The position numbers and the translations under genes were made by a program. The notes beneath the pieces are model-generated. The model was not told the origin of the DNA. It worked only from the letters and a program-made list of their open reading frames with translations, and did not search any database. From assembly GCA_024707265.1 (NCBI GenBank), contig JANQAB010000002.1:578188-642187 (forward strand): 64,000 bases of DNA. The letters run 5' to 3'. Below are positions 36,030 to 45,330 of this stretch, in pieces (within the stretch, counting starts at the first letter, position 1; every line of letters starts with the position of its first letter). This DNA is from Sporocytophaga sp. (GTDB lineage: Bacteria; Bacteroidota; Bacteroidia; Cytophagales; Cytophagaceae).

Positions 36030-38081
36030 TTAGTCTTTAATACACCTGCAGCTTTTGCCATCAAATTTTCTCCTTACACCATTATCCAAATCAGAATTAG
36101 AGCCCCAGAGGATAAAATAGTATGCTGCATCGCTGTCATATTCCGATGAGCTCCAGAAAAAGGCTGCTGTACCAAAAGCTCTGTAAAATAATTCAGAAGA
36201 GTTGGCATCAACTACCTCACCAGCAGGAAGGGCAGAAAAACCGCTTTGGTTCGTTGCTCCCTCATTAGGCTCCGTCCAGTATAGTAATGATTTCAAAGCA
36301 CCTGCTGTTCCTAAATTATTTTCAACAATGGCTCTTAGAGAATGCCACTCGTCTGACCTTGGAATGTGCCACCCGTTAGGACACAGACCATTTGAATTAT
36401 TTACAGCATACCAATTATAGAACATTCCGTAAGTGTTTTGGTTGGCAGCATTTTTATTCGGATATGTATAGGCGCCTGTTTTGTCAGCAAGCCAGTCTGT
36501 AGCAGCAAGGCCTGATCGGATTGGGCTGCCATTGTTATATTTAGTTGCTGCCAGATTCTCAGCAAACCAGATATCACTTCCTATCTTAACAGTTTTGTAA
36601 TATCGTTCCTGATACAAGATCGAATCAATCTGACCAAATAATGCATCTTCGCCTTTCCCTTTGGTAAAAAAGTATGTATGTCCTTCATTATCGTTAACCC
36701 TTATTTTATTTTGCTCCTCAATATAAAGATCTCCATAACCTGGCATACCTCTGTAACCTATTAAACCAATATGGGAGTATGTAGTACTATGAATCATTGT
36801 TGAAGCCCAAGAAAGTTTGCTCATCACAGAAGGACCTATTTCAACCTTCAGAGTGTATTTGTTTGCTTTTGTAGTGGCATCAATAAAATTAGCACTTCCC
36901 AACTTGTCTTGATAAATATATCCTGCAGATCTTCCTGAAGAATAATTTCTTGCAATATCCGAATAATGTGTTTTCGAATATATCACATCACCAGGTGTTG
37001 CCGGAATCGTCATGTTGATTTTTTCACCTCTGCCATTACTTTCACATTTCCAATCTCCTGAGAAATTATAAAAGACATAGCAGCCATACCATGCTCCAAC
37101 ATAGTTATTGTCAACAGGCCTGAATCGGCCTCTTCCCGGACTTACTGCAGTGATGGTTGAAGAACCGCTTATTACACCTCCTGATTCTGTTTCCACCTGG
37201 ACTGCCTCTTCAAAGGAAGTTAGCAGGTTTACTACATATTTTCCATCTGACTGAAGTGTTCTTACTCCAATAAACTTTAAACCTGTTAATGGCTTTGAAA
37301 CAGCTCCAGGCAGTGTGAAATACTCCGGATAACTTCCCCAATCTAAAGAAATATGCATGACCCTTGGTTCTTCAATTGAAGTCCTTTGTGTTGGTGATAA
37401 ATCAGAGAAAGGTAATTTGGAAATGTTTTTGTAGAAAAGAATGGTTGAAGATCCAAATAGCAGTTGATCATTTGATAAAGCTGTGGCCCTGTAAAATCCT
37501 TCATTCAGATTTATTTGCGTGCCAGATTCCCATTCATAATCCTTGTCCTGGTTAGAAAATATTACTTTAAAGCTTCCTGATACTGGTTTTCCGAGTCGAT
37601 TTAACAAAGATGGATTAAATAGGATATTTTCATCAAGGTTAAAGATTAATATAGGTTTGGAGAAGCTTACCTGATAAGGCTGATTTATATCAGGAAGGTT
37701 TTCACTTTGAACATTTACTTCAATCGAAACATTTGGACCTTTAATGTTGCTAGTGGTAATAGTACAGGTTCCATTTGCTAAAGCAGAAATTTTTCCATCT
37801 GAAACAATTGCCACAGACGGGTTGGAGTTTGTATAAATAATATCTATAGTTCCATTTCCTGAAATGCTTTTGATATTTATATCAGCAGATTCCCCAGGAG
37901 CCATCAGAAGTTTTTCAGCGTTAGAATAGATAAGGGTAACAGTAGAATCCAGTTTGATTTCTTTAACCTTTGTTTCAGTGTTAGTATTGATATTTGTTCC
38001 TGGTTCGATTTTCCCGTCTTTTTTATTGCATTGTGCAAAGACTAGAATGATGAGAATAAAATGTAAGTAAAATTTTTTCAT
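36030..38081 (-). CDS. FISUMP-domain lipoprotein with bacterial Ig-like repeat
   Basis: 683 residues. The lipoprotein signal is at the start (F-A-Q-C, lipid Cys18). Residues about 55-125 are a BIG2-type Ig-like domain (NPSVAIVSDGKISALANGTC). The central 350 residues are beta-rich with no family assigned. The C-terminal 180 residues carry the Fibrobacter succinogenes major paralogous domain (FISUMP): I-G-S-D-I-W-F-A-E-N-L, L-C-P-N-G-W-H-I-P, F-W-S-S-S-E-Y and K-S-C-R-C-I-K-D. It is probably surface exposed. Its ligand is unknown; FISUMP proteins are common in Bacteroidota and Fibrobacter. Confidence 0.85.
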   Translation of the reverse strand: MKKFYLHFILIILVFAQCNKKDGKIEPGTNINTNTETKVKEIKLDSTVTLIYSNAEKLLMAPGESADINIKSISGNGTIDIIYTNSNPSVAIVSDGKISALANGTCTITTSNIKGPNVSIEVNVQSENLPDINQPYQVSFSKPILIFNLDENILFNPSLLNRLGKPVSGSFKVIFSNQDKDYEWESGTQINLNEGFYRATALSNDQLLFGSSTILFYKNISKLPFSDLSPTQRTSIEEPRVMHISLDWGSYPEYFTLPGAVSKPLTGLKFIGVRTLQSDGKYVVNLLTSFEEAVQVETESGGVISGSSTITAVSPGRGRFRPVDNNYVGAWYGCYVFYNFSGDWKCESNGRGEKINMTIPATPGDVIYSKTHYSDIARNYSSGRSAGYIYQDKLGSANFIDATTKANKYTLKVEIGPSVMSKLSWASTMIHSTTYSHIGLIGYRGMPGYGDLYIEEQNKIRVNDNEGHTYFFTKGKGEDALFGQIDSILYQERYYKTVKIGSDIWFAENLAATKYNNGSPIRSGLAATDWLADKTGAYTYPNKNAANQNTYGMFYNWYAVNNSNGLCPNGWHIPRSDEWHSLRAIVENNLGTAGALKSLLYWTEPNEGATNQSGFSALPAGEVVDANSSELFYRAFGTAAFFWSSSEYDSDAAYYFILWGSNSDLDNGVRRKFDGKSCRCIKD

Positions 38082-38346
38082 TTAATTTAAAAAAAAAGTT
38101 TGTAATGCTTTGAATTTTAATGGAGTGTGAGTTTGTTTTTCAAAGTTTTATATGCTCTATTGTTTAATAATTATTTTAAAATTAGGTATAAAAGAATAAC
38201 CTGGAAATACCCGCTGATGAGTATTTTTTTATGTCTTCGTTTAAATAAGGCTTATGAAAGATGAGCAATAATTGATTACTGATTTAAGTTTTTGCCTTTT
38301 AACGAATTGGAAATAAAAGTTTGAAAAATAAAGGTAATACCTCCTT

Positions 38347-38715
38347 TTAGTTAGTTTTTATTATTCCATCTCTATACAAGTCCAGAGCTTGTTTCAGGAT
38401 AAGATGAATCTTCTTTATAGGTAAATTTTTCTTCGGATTAACTCTAAAGATCTTCATTCTTGCTCTGTTGCCCGCTTCTAATTCAGGGAAATCAAGGTGT
38501 TTTCCTTCAACCATCAGAATATATGGTTCATTCGTTTTTTTATCCGTCCATAGATAGCAGAATGCCTTTTTTTTATAGATGAAGCAAGGCATCCCATACT
38601 TTTGAGTTTCAGCAACGTCTTTATCTTGTTCTAGGATGATACTTCTCAAAGCAAACAAACAACTTTTATTTGGTTCTTCCTTGGTCAAATAGTCGTTGTC
38701 AATATCTCGTAGCAT
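38347..38715 (-). CDS. DUF1801 / YdhG-like domain protein
   Basis: 122 residues, soluble. E-T-Q-K-Y-G-M-P-C-F-I-Y-K-K-K-A-F-C-Y-L plus the C-terminal region (KKIHLILKQALDLYRDG) match small DUF1801 proteins. These are often encoded singly and have no proven role. No signal peptide. Confidence 0.75.
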   Translation of the reverse strand: MLRDIDNDYLTKEEPNKSCLFALRSIILEQDKDVAETQKYGMPCFIYKKKAFCYLWTDKKTNEPYILMVEGKHLDFPELEAGNRARMKIFRVNPKKNLPIKKIHLILKQALDLYRDGIIKTN

Positions 38716-38923
38716 AGAATAAAAGTTATTTGGAGTAGAGTTTAATTAGGAAAATACATTCTTATTAAAATTTGATTTTCATCCCTCCATCTGATCCACC
38801 CCTTTAGTTTTTGATAGTTAAAAAAAAGATCGTCGTTTATTTAACTGTCTAATATACTATAAACAGATAATATCTTTACTTTCTTTTAAAGCCACGAAAT
38901 TGTCAGTAGTAATTTCAAAAACA

Positions 38924-38960
38924 AAAAGAGTCTGCCTCAATATAAAGCAGACTCTTTTTT
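38924..38960 (-). terminator. Strong terminator after the TauE/SafE gene
   Basis: AAAGAGTCTGC pairs with GCAGACTCTTT (11 bp) around an 11-nt loop, with T- and A-runs on either side, so it can work on both strands. About 45 nt past the exporter stop. Confidence 0.85.
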
Positions 38961-39004
38961 CTTTTCTCTTCCTTAAAGATGAAGAAAAAAATGATGAGGT
39001 TATT

Positions 39005-40078
39005 TTAAAACAGACCCAGGATATTATCCCAAAGCTTTGCATAGTTAGTGTTAAAAAAAGTCCTTAAGCTCAGTCCTATAATCAACACGGCAACTGTAAT
39101 CATAATTGGCTTACGTTTTACTCTGGAAACTAGAAATGCTGCAAAAGGAGAAGCAATAATACCACCTATTACAAGTCCGATGATCGTTTGCCATCCGGAT
39201 ATTCCGGTAAAGATCAGGAATGTACCGGCACCAGCAAGAGCAATGAAGAATTCAGCAAGGTTTACAGATCCGATTGTATAGTTAGCTGTTCTTCCTCTGC
39301 TTAAAAGGGTAGAAGTAACTATCGGTCCCCAGCCACCGCCACCGACAGCATCCATAAATCCTCCGAATCCGGCCAGCCAGCCAAGGTTTTTGGTTTTCTT
39401 TTTTACCTGAGTTTTATGGAATGCTTTTCTCAATATAATAACTCCGAGTATTAAAAGATATACAGAGATGAATGGTTTTATAATATCGCCGTTGATGATA
39501 TCTGAGAGGAGGTAAGCCCCAAGTATTGCACCTAGCATTCCCGGAATCAGAAGGTATTTAAATAGTTTTTTATTGACGTTACCGAATTTAAGATGAGAAA
39601 TTCCGGAAGCTCCTGTTGTAAAAATTTCTGCAACGTGTACACTCGCACTAGCAACGGAAGGAGGAACTCCTAAAGTTAAAAGAAATGAACTACAGGTTGC
39701 TCCATATGCCATTCCTAATGCTCCATCAACCATTTGGGCAGCTAAGCCTACAAGTATAAAATCTATGAGATTAACATTAAAGATGCTTTCAAAGAATACC
39801 GCGATTGGTTGAACCAGATCTGGCTGAGAAGCTATTATTTTATAAGAAATCAGAAATGCTGCTATCACAAATGCAATGGTACCGCCCACGATCCAGCGCA
39901 TTTTCGGACTCTTTGCATTAAATTCATTGATTTTGTCAATGAGCTGTTCATTTACCTCCAGATTAGCTCCGGCATTCTCGAGTTGCTCTATTTCTGTTTC
40001 GATTTTATTCAGCTCCTGATCTTGTGCCTTATCTTTATCAGCACCTTCAGCAGATATGAATGTCGAGTTTGTATCCAT
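39005..40078 (-). CDS. Sulfite exporter TauE/SafE family protein
   Basis: 357 residues. The N-terminal 75 residues are soluble and acidic with heptad-like Leu/Ile spacing (IETEIEQLENAGANLEVNEQ), an extension not found on most family members. Eight or so membrane segments follow. Family motifs are G-A-L-G-M-A-Y-G-A-T near residue 118 and G-F-G-G-F-M-D-A-V-G-G-G-G-W-G-P near 240. It exports sulfite or an organosulfur anion, or takes part in anion movement more generally. Monocistronic with a strong terminator. Confidence 0.88.
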   Translation of the reverse strand: MDTNSTFISAEGADKDKAQDQELNKIETEIEQLENAGANLEVNEQLIDKINEFNAKSPKMRWIVGGTIAFVIAAFLISYKIIASQPDLVQPIAVFFESIFNVNLIDFILVGLAAQMVDGALGMAYGATCSSFLLTLGVPPSVASASVHVAEIFTTGASGISHLKFGNVNKKLFKYLLIPGMLGAILGAYLLSDIINGDIIKPFISVYLLILGVIILRKAFHKTQVKKKTKNLGWLAGFGGFMDAVGGGGWGPIVTSTLLSRGRTANYTIGSVNLAEFFIALAGAGTFLIFTGISGWQTIIGLVIGGIIASPFAAFLVSRVKRKPIMITVAVLIIGLSLRTFFNTNYAKLWDNILGLF

Positions 40079-40499
40079 GGGCTTATCGTTTTTTGGGTGG
40101 TTCCGGTTTTAATTATGAAAATCCTATTGAGGCTATTTCATTATACAAATATACAAAAGTTTTGAGGAAATACGCATACTCTATAGAATTAATATAGAAT
40201 TAAATTGAAAATCTGGCAATTTGTTTTTCAAATCTAAGATATAATTCCCTGAAGATATTTAAGCTTCTGTAAAATAGTGTTTTAAGTTGAGCTGAAAACA
40301 GCTATCTTTTATTATTTATATCAAATTTTTTACAATTAACTCGAATTGGCAGTCTTCTGATTATTTGTATATATCTGAATCTTAGGATAGGATAATGTGC
40401 TGCCCAAAGATACTTTTTCCGGGATTTTCCATCAGTCTTATATTGGTCTCTAAAAGGCAGTTTAAATAATCGTATATTTAATGTCGAAAATTATATATA
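40079..40499. other. Intergenic region between divergent genes
   Basis: 421 nt, AT-rich. It must hold the promoters for the exporter (minus) and the helicase (plus). No consensus TAnnTTTG, hairpin or coding frame could be singled out. Confidence 0.35.
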
Positions 40500-41639
40500 A
40501 TGTCCTTCAACGCTCTTGGTTTGTCTTTGCCTTTAGTAAAAGCCATTGAAAAACAATATCAAACAGTCTACCCGATTCAGCAACAGGCGATCCCGGAAAT
40601 TCTCAAAGGAAAGGATGTTTTGGGTATAGCGCAGACAGGCTCAGGTAAAACAGCGAGTTTTGTATTGCCGGTTTTAGATCTTTTACAAAAGAAAATCCCT
40701 TCGAGAAACAGGTATGTTAAAGTCCTGACACTGGTGCCGACAAGAGAACTTGCAGTGCAGGTGTCAGAAGTGTTTCAGCAATTCAGTTCAGGTCTTCCCG
40801 AGAAATTAAAAACCCTGGCTGTTTATGGCGGAGTCTCTATCAATCCACAGATGATGGCAATGAGCGGCACGGATATTCTGGTTGCAACGCCTGGTCGTTT
40901 GCTTGAACTCATTGATAATAATGCTGTATTTCTATCTGATATCAAAGTATTGATTCTTGATGAAGCGGATAAAATGCTGAATCTGGGCTTTGAAGAAGAA
41001 ATGGGTAGAGTATTCAAACTATTGCCAAAGCAGCGCCAGACAATACTTTTTTCAGCAACCCTTGGGGAAGCTGTTAATTCTATCAAAGAAAACCTCCTTA
41101 AAGACCCTGTTACAATTGAGATTAAAAAAGATGAACAATCCGTTGAGCTGATAAAACAATCGGCTTACCTCGTTCACCCTGACAGAAAAGGAGTGTTGCT
41201 AAGGTATCTTATTAAAACCCGTGATATGCAACAGGTATTGGTTTTTGTTTCCTCTAAAAAACGGGCTGATAATGTTGTAGTTAAGCTAAATAAAAATGGG
41301 ATTGAAGCAGCAGCTATGCATGGAGATAAAAGCCAGGGAGCTCGTATGGATGCATTGAAGAAGTTTAAGACAGGAAAACTAAGAGTGCTTGTTGCTACAG
41401 ATCTTGCAGCCAGAGGTATTGATATACAGTTTCTTCCTTTTGTAATCAATTATGAATTGCCTAGATCGCCAATAGATTATGTCCATAGAATTGGGAGGAC
41501 GGGAAGAGCTGAATCTCCTGGTGAAGCCATTGCTTTATTATGTGAAGAGGACAATCATCATTTTGGGATCATTCAAAAGAAAATGAAAAAGCAGGTTACC
41601 ACTTTAGAAACCAATGATCTGGATCTTAAAGGCTATTGA
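40500..41639 (+). CDS. DEAD-box RNA helicase (RhlE-like)
   Basis: 379 residues: the two RecA domains with almost no extension. Motifs in order: Q motif (P-I-Q-Q-Q-A-I-P), I A-Q-T-G-S-G-K-T, Ia P-T-R-E-L-A, II D-E-A-D, III S-A-T, IV V-F-V-S-S, V D-L-A-A-R-G-I-D, VI H-R-I-G-R-T-G-R. The C-terminus is short, lacking the usual basic tail of RhlE proteins. It unwinds RNA duplexes with ATP and probably assists in ribosome assembly or RNA decay. It is followed by the S1-domain gene cvfB, 57 nt away. Confidence 0.92.
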   Translation: MSFNALGLSLPLVKAIEKQYQTVYPIQQQAIPEILKGKDVLGIAQTGSGKTASFVLPVLDLLQKKIPSRNRYVKVLTLVPTRELAVQVSEVFQQFSSGLPEKLKTLAVYGGVSINPQMMAMSGTDILVATPGRLLELIDNNAVFLSDIKVLILDEADKMLNLGFEEEMGRVFKLLPKQRQTILFSATLGEAVNSIKENLLKDPVTIEIKKDEQSVELIKQSAYLVHPDRKGVLLRYLIKTRDMQQVLVFVSSKKRADNVVVKLNKNGIEAAAMHGDKSQGARMDALKKFKTGKLRVLVATDLAARGIDIQFLPFVINYELPRSPIDYVHRIGRTGRAESPGEAIALLCEEDNHHFGIIQKKMKKQVTTLETNDLDLKGY

Positions 41640-41696
41640 TAAGAAGGCGTTAAGACATAATGAATTTTATTGAGAAATTAGAAATACCTTTATTGA

Positions 41697-42533
41697 ATGT
41701 TTGAGATAGGAAAATATAACAAATTAAGAGCCTTAAGGCTAACTCCTCCAGGGATGTTTTTGGGAAAAGACGGAGAAGAAGAGGTGGTATTATTACCTCA
41801 CAGGTACATTCCTTCTACCCTTGTTGTGGATGATGAAATAGAGGTGTTTATATATCTGGATTCTGAAGACAGACTTATTGCCACTACTCAGACTCCTAAA
41901 GTGCAGTTGAATCAGTTTGCATGCCTTGAGGTAAAGGATGTAAACAGTGTAGGTGCCTTTCTGGATTGGGGACTGGAAAAAGACCTGATGGTTCCTTTCA
42001 GCGAGCAGAAAAAGAATATGAAAAGGGGCGAAAGCTATCTTGTCTACTTATTCCTTGATACTGAAAGCAACAGGCTTGTGGCAACCAGCAAGATTGATTC
42101 TTTCCTCGAAAAGGAAACTATAGAGCTTAATGAAGGAGATGAGGTGGATCTGCTTATTGGAGAATCTTCTGAAATTGGTGTAAATGTGATCATTAACAAC
42201 AGATATAAGGGGTTGATATATCATAATGAAATCTTTAAAAACATTTACCCCGGAGATAAAACCAAAGGCTATATCAAAACGATCAGAGAAGATAATAAGA
42301 TCGATGTAAGCCTTCAGCAACAAGGAGCTAAGAATGTAGATCCAACGGCGGAGTTCATTCTCCAAAAGCTTAAAGCAAATGATGGCTTTCTTGACCTTAA
42401 TGATGACAGTGATGCCGGTGAAATAATGGTCAGACTACAGATGAGCAAGAAGTCATTTAAAAAAGCAGTAGGACTCTTATATAAGAAAAGATTGATTGTA
42501 CTGGAACAAGATGGAATAAGACTGGTCCAATAA
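41697..42533 (+). CDS. CvfB-like S1 RNA-binding protein
   Basis: 278 residues. Several S1-like beta-barrels: the first two (LPHRYIPSTLVVDDEIEVFI; VGAFLDWGLEKDLMVPFSEQ), a third near 165-210 (IGVNVIINNRYKGLIYHNEI), and a winged-helix C-terminus (MVRLQMSKKSFKKAVGLLYK). This layout is that of Staphylococcus CvfB/YitL, an RNA-binding regulator. It sits after a DEAD-box helicase, which fits RNA metabolism. Confidence 0.88.
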   Translation: MFEIGKYNKLRALRLTPPGMFLGKDGEEEVVLLPHRYIPSTLVVDDEIEVFIYLDSEDRLIATTQTPKVQLNQFACLEVKDVNSVGAFLDWGLEKDLMVPFSEQKKNMKRGESYLVYLFLDTESNRLVATSKIDSFLEKETIELNEGDEVDLLIGESSEIGVNVIINNRYKGLIYHNEIFKNIYPGDKTKGYIKTIREDNKIDVSLQQQGAKNVDPTAEFILQKLKANDGFLDLNDDSDAGEIMVRLQMSKKSFKKAVGLLYKKRLIVLEQDGIRLVQ

Positions 42534-42570
42534 GTAGTAGAGTATAAGTTTTTCACTTACAAACGGATAC

Positions 42571-42601
42571 TTGTTTTCCCTTAGGGTTCCTATTATATTT
42601 G
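42571..42601 (+). promoter_or_regulatory. Bacteroidota-type promoter for the small secreted protein
   Basis: TTG (42571-42573), a 20-nt spacer, then TATATTTG (42594-42601), fitting the TTTG/TAnnTTTG consensus. The leader to ATG 42630 would be about 22 nt. Confidence 0.55.
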
Positions 42602-42629
42602 TAGGGAAAAACCCTTAATTAACTTTACT

Positions 42630-43136
42630 ATGAAACACACATTATTACTAGTAGTTTCAATGTTTGTCATTTGTTTTGCAAATGCTCAGACAAAGGACTA
42701 TCTCCAAGGCCATGGAAAAGAAGTTCAGACTGTTATAAAAAATGAAAAAGGCGTCATAAGAGGATATGATTTTGGAGTCCCTGCTGAGACTGTGAGAAAA
42801 ACAGAAGATGCTCAGTTCATCGCAGATGGTAAGAACTTTATGATCTTTAAGAAAGAAATAGATAAGAATGAATATGCTGAAATCATATATTATCTTGATG
42901 ATCAACAAAAAGTAAAAGGTTTTGGTATAGCATTCATCGAAAATATTAACCTTTCATTTGAAGAGTCTCTGATTGATGATTTTCAAAAATACTTTAATGA
43001 GCGCTATGGTAAATTCGTCACCAATGACAAGAATGATGAAGTTTGGACTTCTAAAGATGGCTATTATGTGGAAATGGGAGACTCTAGTGAAGGTGGTGAT
43101 TTGATGGAGATTGAAATAGAGATATATAAGAAATAA
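42630..43136 (+). CDS. Hypothetical secreted protein
   Basis: 168 residues with a clean Sec signal (cleavage after F-A-N-A, residue 19). The mature part is acidic and ends in an alternating acidic strand (M-E-I-E-I-E-I-Y-K-K). I recognise no family. It has its own promoter-like sequence and no operon partner. Probably periplasmic or exported. Confidence 0.6.
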   Translation: MKHTLLLVVSMFVICFANAQTKDYLQGHGKEVQTVIKNEKGVIRGYDFGVPAETVRKTEDAQFIADGKNFMIFKKEIDKNEYAEIIYYLDDQQKVKGFGIAFIENINLSFEESLIDDFQKYFNERYGKFVTNDKNDEVWTSKDGYYVEMGDSSEGGDLMEIEIEIYKK

Positions 43137-43144
43137 GTGTTTGT

Positions 43145-43513
43145 TTAAAATGCAGTTGCAGGAAAAAGCAGCTGCATTTTTTCAAGAGTTAAAGGTTTCT
43201 GAACTACTTTGAAATCACCAAGAAGACTCAGCTTTTCTTCTTCTCTGTTAAAATTAGTAAATACAAGAACAGGGATTTTTTTATCCAGTCCTGATTTTTT
43301 TAGTTGATTTATAAATTCATACCCATCCATCACCGGCATATCGATATCTAGAAAAATTAATGAAGGAAGCTTCTCTGATACAAGAAGATGTCTATACGCT
43401 TCTAGGCCATTGGTAAAGATTTTTACTTCTTTACAGAAATTTAATTTTACAAGTAGCTTTTCTACAAGAAAGTTACTTATGGAATCATCATCAATTACAA
43501 ATATCTGATCCAT
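43145..43513 (-). CDS. Single-domain response regulator (CheY-like receiver)
   Basis: 122 residues from ATG 43513. It has the acidic pocket D8-D9-D10, phosphoacceptor D56 in F-L-D-I-D-M-P, the switch Thr in V-F-T-N and the conserved Lys in V-Q-K-P. There is no output domain. It probably relays phosphate to or from a histidine kinase encoded elsewhere. Convergent with the secreted protein gene, stop codons 8 nt apart. Confidence 0.88.
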   Translation of the reverse strand: MDQIFVIDDDSISNFLVEKLLVKLNFCKEVKIFTNGLEAYRHLLVSEKLPSLIFLDIDMPVMDGYEFINQLKKSGLDKKIPVLVFTNFNREEEKLSLLGDFKVVQKPLTLEKMQLLFPATAF

Positions 43514-43812
43514 TATTCTACTATATAAATGTCGTTGTAGCAAAATACAAAATAGTTTCGTTATAATAATGAATTAATCGTTAATAATACTCGATTAGTC
43601 CTATAGTTGTTAATGGTTGTAGAATCTTTCTACAGGTTTTCCAAATTTATTTTATAGGAGAAAAAAAAGCAGATTGATAGAATTGTTTCATAATCAGGTT
43701 GAAATGTGTTGAAGCCAATGATGTAAGATAAAATATGCATGCAGAGATTGACCTTGAATTTGATATTCAAATTTCTTAATAAGATATTAGCTGAATAATA
43801 ACAGCTCCCTTC

Positions 43813-44775
43813 ATGAAAACCCTGGAAAGCAGAATATCTCAGGAAAGAATTAATAAAGCATTAACAGTCATTGATCCTGTATTCCTGAACTCTCCTCAAT
43901 ACTTGAGTGAATCATTATCTGAGGTTCTTGGAACTAATATTTATTTAAAAGTTGAAATTCAGAATCCTGTAGGTTCGTTCAAAGGCAGAGGTGCTGAATT
44001 GCTGGTTTCAAACCTGAAAGACGAGAAAGAGCTGATTTGTGCAAGTGCCGGAAACTTTGGTCAGGCAATGGCATATTCTTGTCAGAAAAAAGGCATAGAC
44101 CTTACCGTATTCGCCAGTTTTAATGCCAGCACTGCTAAAGTAAACCTCATGAGAAAGCTCGGTGCCAATGTGATTTTGTTTGGTGATGATTTCGAAGGTG
44201 CTAAAGAAGGTTCAAGGTATTTTGCCAAAAGATCTGGCGTTAGAGTTATTGAAGATAGCCTTGATATTGAGACTATTGAAGGTGCTGGTACCATTGGTGT
44301 GGAGCTTGCCGCGTTGCCGGAAAAATTAGATTACCTGCTGGTAGCTTTGGGTAATGGAGGCCTGTTTAATGGAGTTGCAAGTGTTTTTAAAAAACTTAGC
44401 CCACAAACTAAAATGGTGGCCATTCAGGCTGAAGAAGCATCTGCAATGATTGACTCTTGGAAAAAAGGGGAGGTTGTTGTTCATCATAGAAAGTTAAATA
44501 CCGTGGCTGATGCCATTGCTGTTCGTGTGCCAATCCCTCAGGCTCTTCAGGATATGAATGGATTAATCGATGAAGGCTTTTTAGTTAAAGAGAAGAGTAT
44601 CATAGAAGCAGTTAAATTGATCTACAAACATACCGGTCTGAAAGTAGAGCCATCCTCTGCTGTAGGTATTGCTGCAGTGATGGAGTACAATAACAAATTT
44701 AAGAACAAGAATGTAGGTGTGATTCTTTGCGGTGGCAATCTGACCGAAGAACAGGAGAAGGAGTGGTTTGGGTGA
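43813..44775 (+). CDS. PLP-dependent threonine/serine dehydratase family protein
   Basis: 320 residues, fold type II. The pyridoxal phosphate Lys57 is in N-P-V-G-S-F-K-G-R-G. The phosphate-binding loop is L-G-N-G-G-L-F-N-G, a slight variant of the usual G-G-G-G-L. S-A-G-N-F-G-Q-A is the substrate loop. It lacks the C-terminal ACT regulatory domain of IlvA, so a catabolic threonine dehydratase or serine racemase-like role is likely. Single gene. Confidence 0.86.
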   Translation: MKTLESRISQERINKALTVIDPVFLNSPQYLSESLSEVLGTNIYLKVEIQNPVGSFKGRGAELLVSNLKDEKELICASAGNFGQAMAYSCQKKGIDLTVFASFNASTAKVNLMRKLGANVILFGDDFEGAKEGSRYFAKRSGVRVIEDSLDIETIEGAGTIGVELAALPEKLDYLLVALGNGGLFNGVASVFKKLSPQTKMVAIQAEEASAMIDSWKKGEVVVHHRKLNTVADAIAVRVPIPQALQDMNGLIDEGFLVKEKSIIEAVKLIYKHTGLKVEPSSAVGIAAVMEYNNKFKNKNVGVILCGGNLTEEQEKEWFG

Positions 44776-45330
44776 TTTTTGAAAAAGTCTTTTTTTAAAA
44801 TTGTAATTTACAAATGCTTAGTGGGTAATGAAACTTCTTAGCTAAAGTTTTTTTACCTAATAATATCATTATCCTGAAGATAATAAAACGCACCTCCAGA
44901 TAGCTAGGAATTAATGTGGTTTCCTCGAAAATAATTTTTAATTCATTTTTTCAAGATTCTTAGATCGGTACGCCTCCTCTCAAAATTCTCACTCAAAATT
45001 TTATATTTAAGATAGATATCCCTTTTTGTGTGCTAAAGATAAAGGTTTATTTTTAAAGAATTAATTGTTGATTGAATGAAAAAGATTGTTATATAGTAAA
45101 TTACCTTGTTGAATTAAAGATAAGTCAGCATAAGGTATTTAGATTGGAAATAAAAAAGTTGAATAAAATTAGCAGGAATAAATCGCAAAACCGGCAAGCA
45201 TCAAATGAAAAAACAGAACATGACAAAACTAAGGTAAGTCATGATTGTGAGTAACAGATTTCAGCTCCACTTGATTGTGGTTATTAATAATGTTTGTTTT
45301 GAACACGGAAAAGAAAATTAAAATAACTTC
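44776..45330. other. Intergenic region upstream of the defence genes
   Basis: 555 nt, AT-rich. A 60-codon frame at 45072-45254 is Lys/Asn/Ser-rich with no coding signature and is not accepted. No reverse transcriptase or retron-like structured RNA is visible, which matters for classifying the next two genes. Confidence 0.35.

Noticed and set aside
45072..45254. 60-codon frame before the Septu-like genes
   Set aside because: Composition is that of random AT-rich DNA, no ribosome binding site or recognisable motif.
44776..45330. Retron (reverse transcriptase and ncRNA) linked to the PtuA/PtuB-like pair
   Set aside because: No reverse transcriptase frame or retron-like inverted repeats upstream or downstream; a plain Septu system fits.
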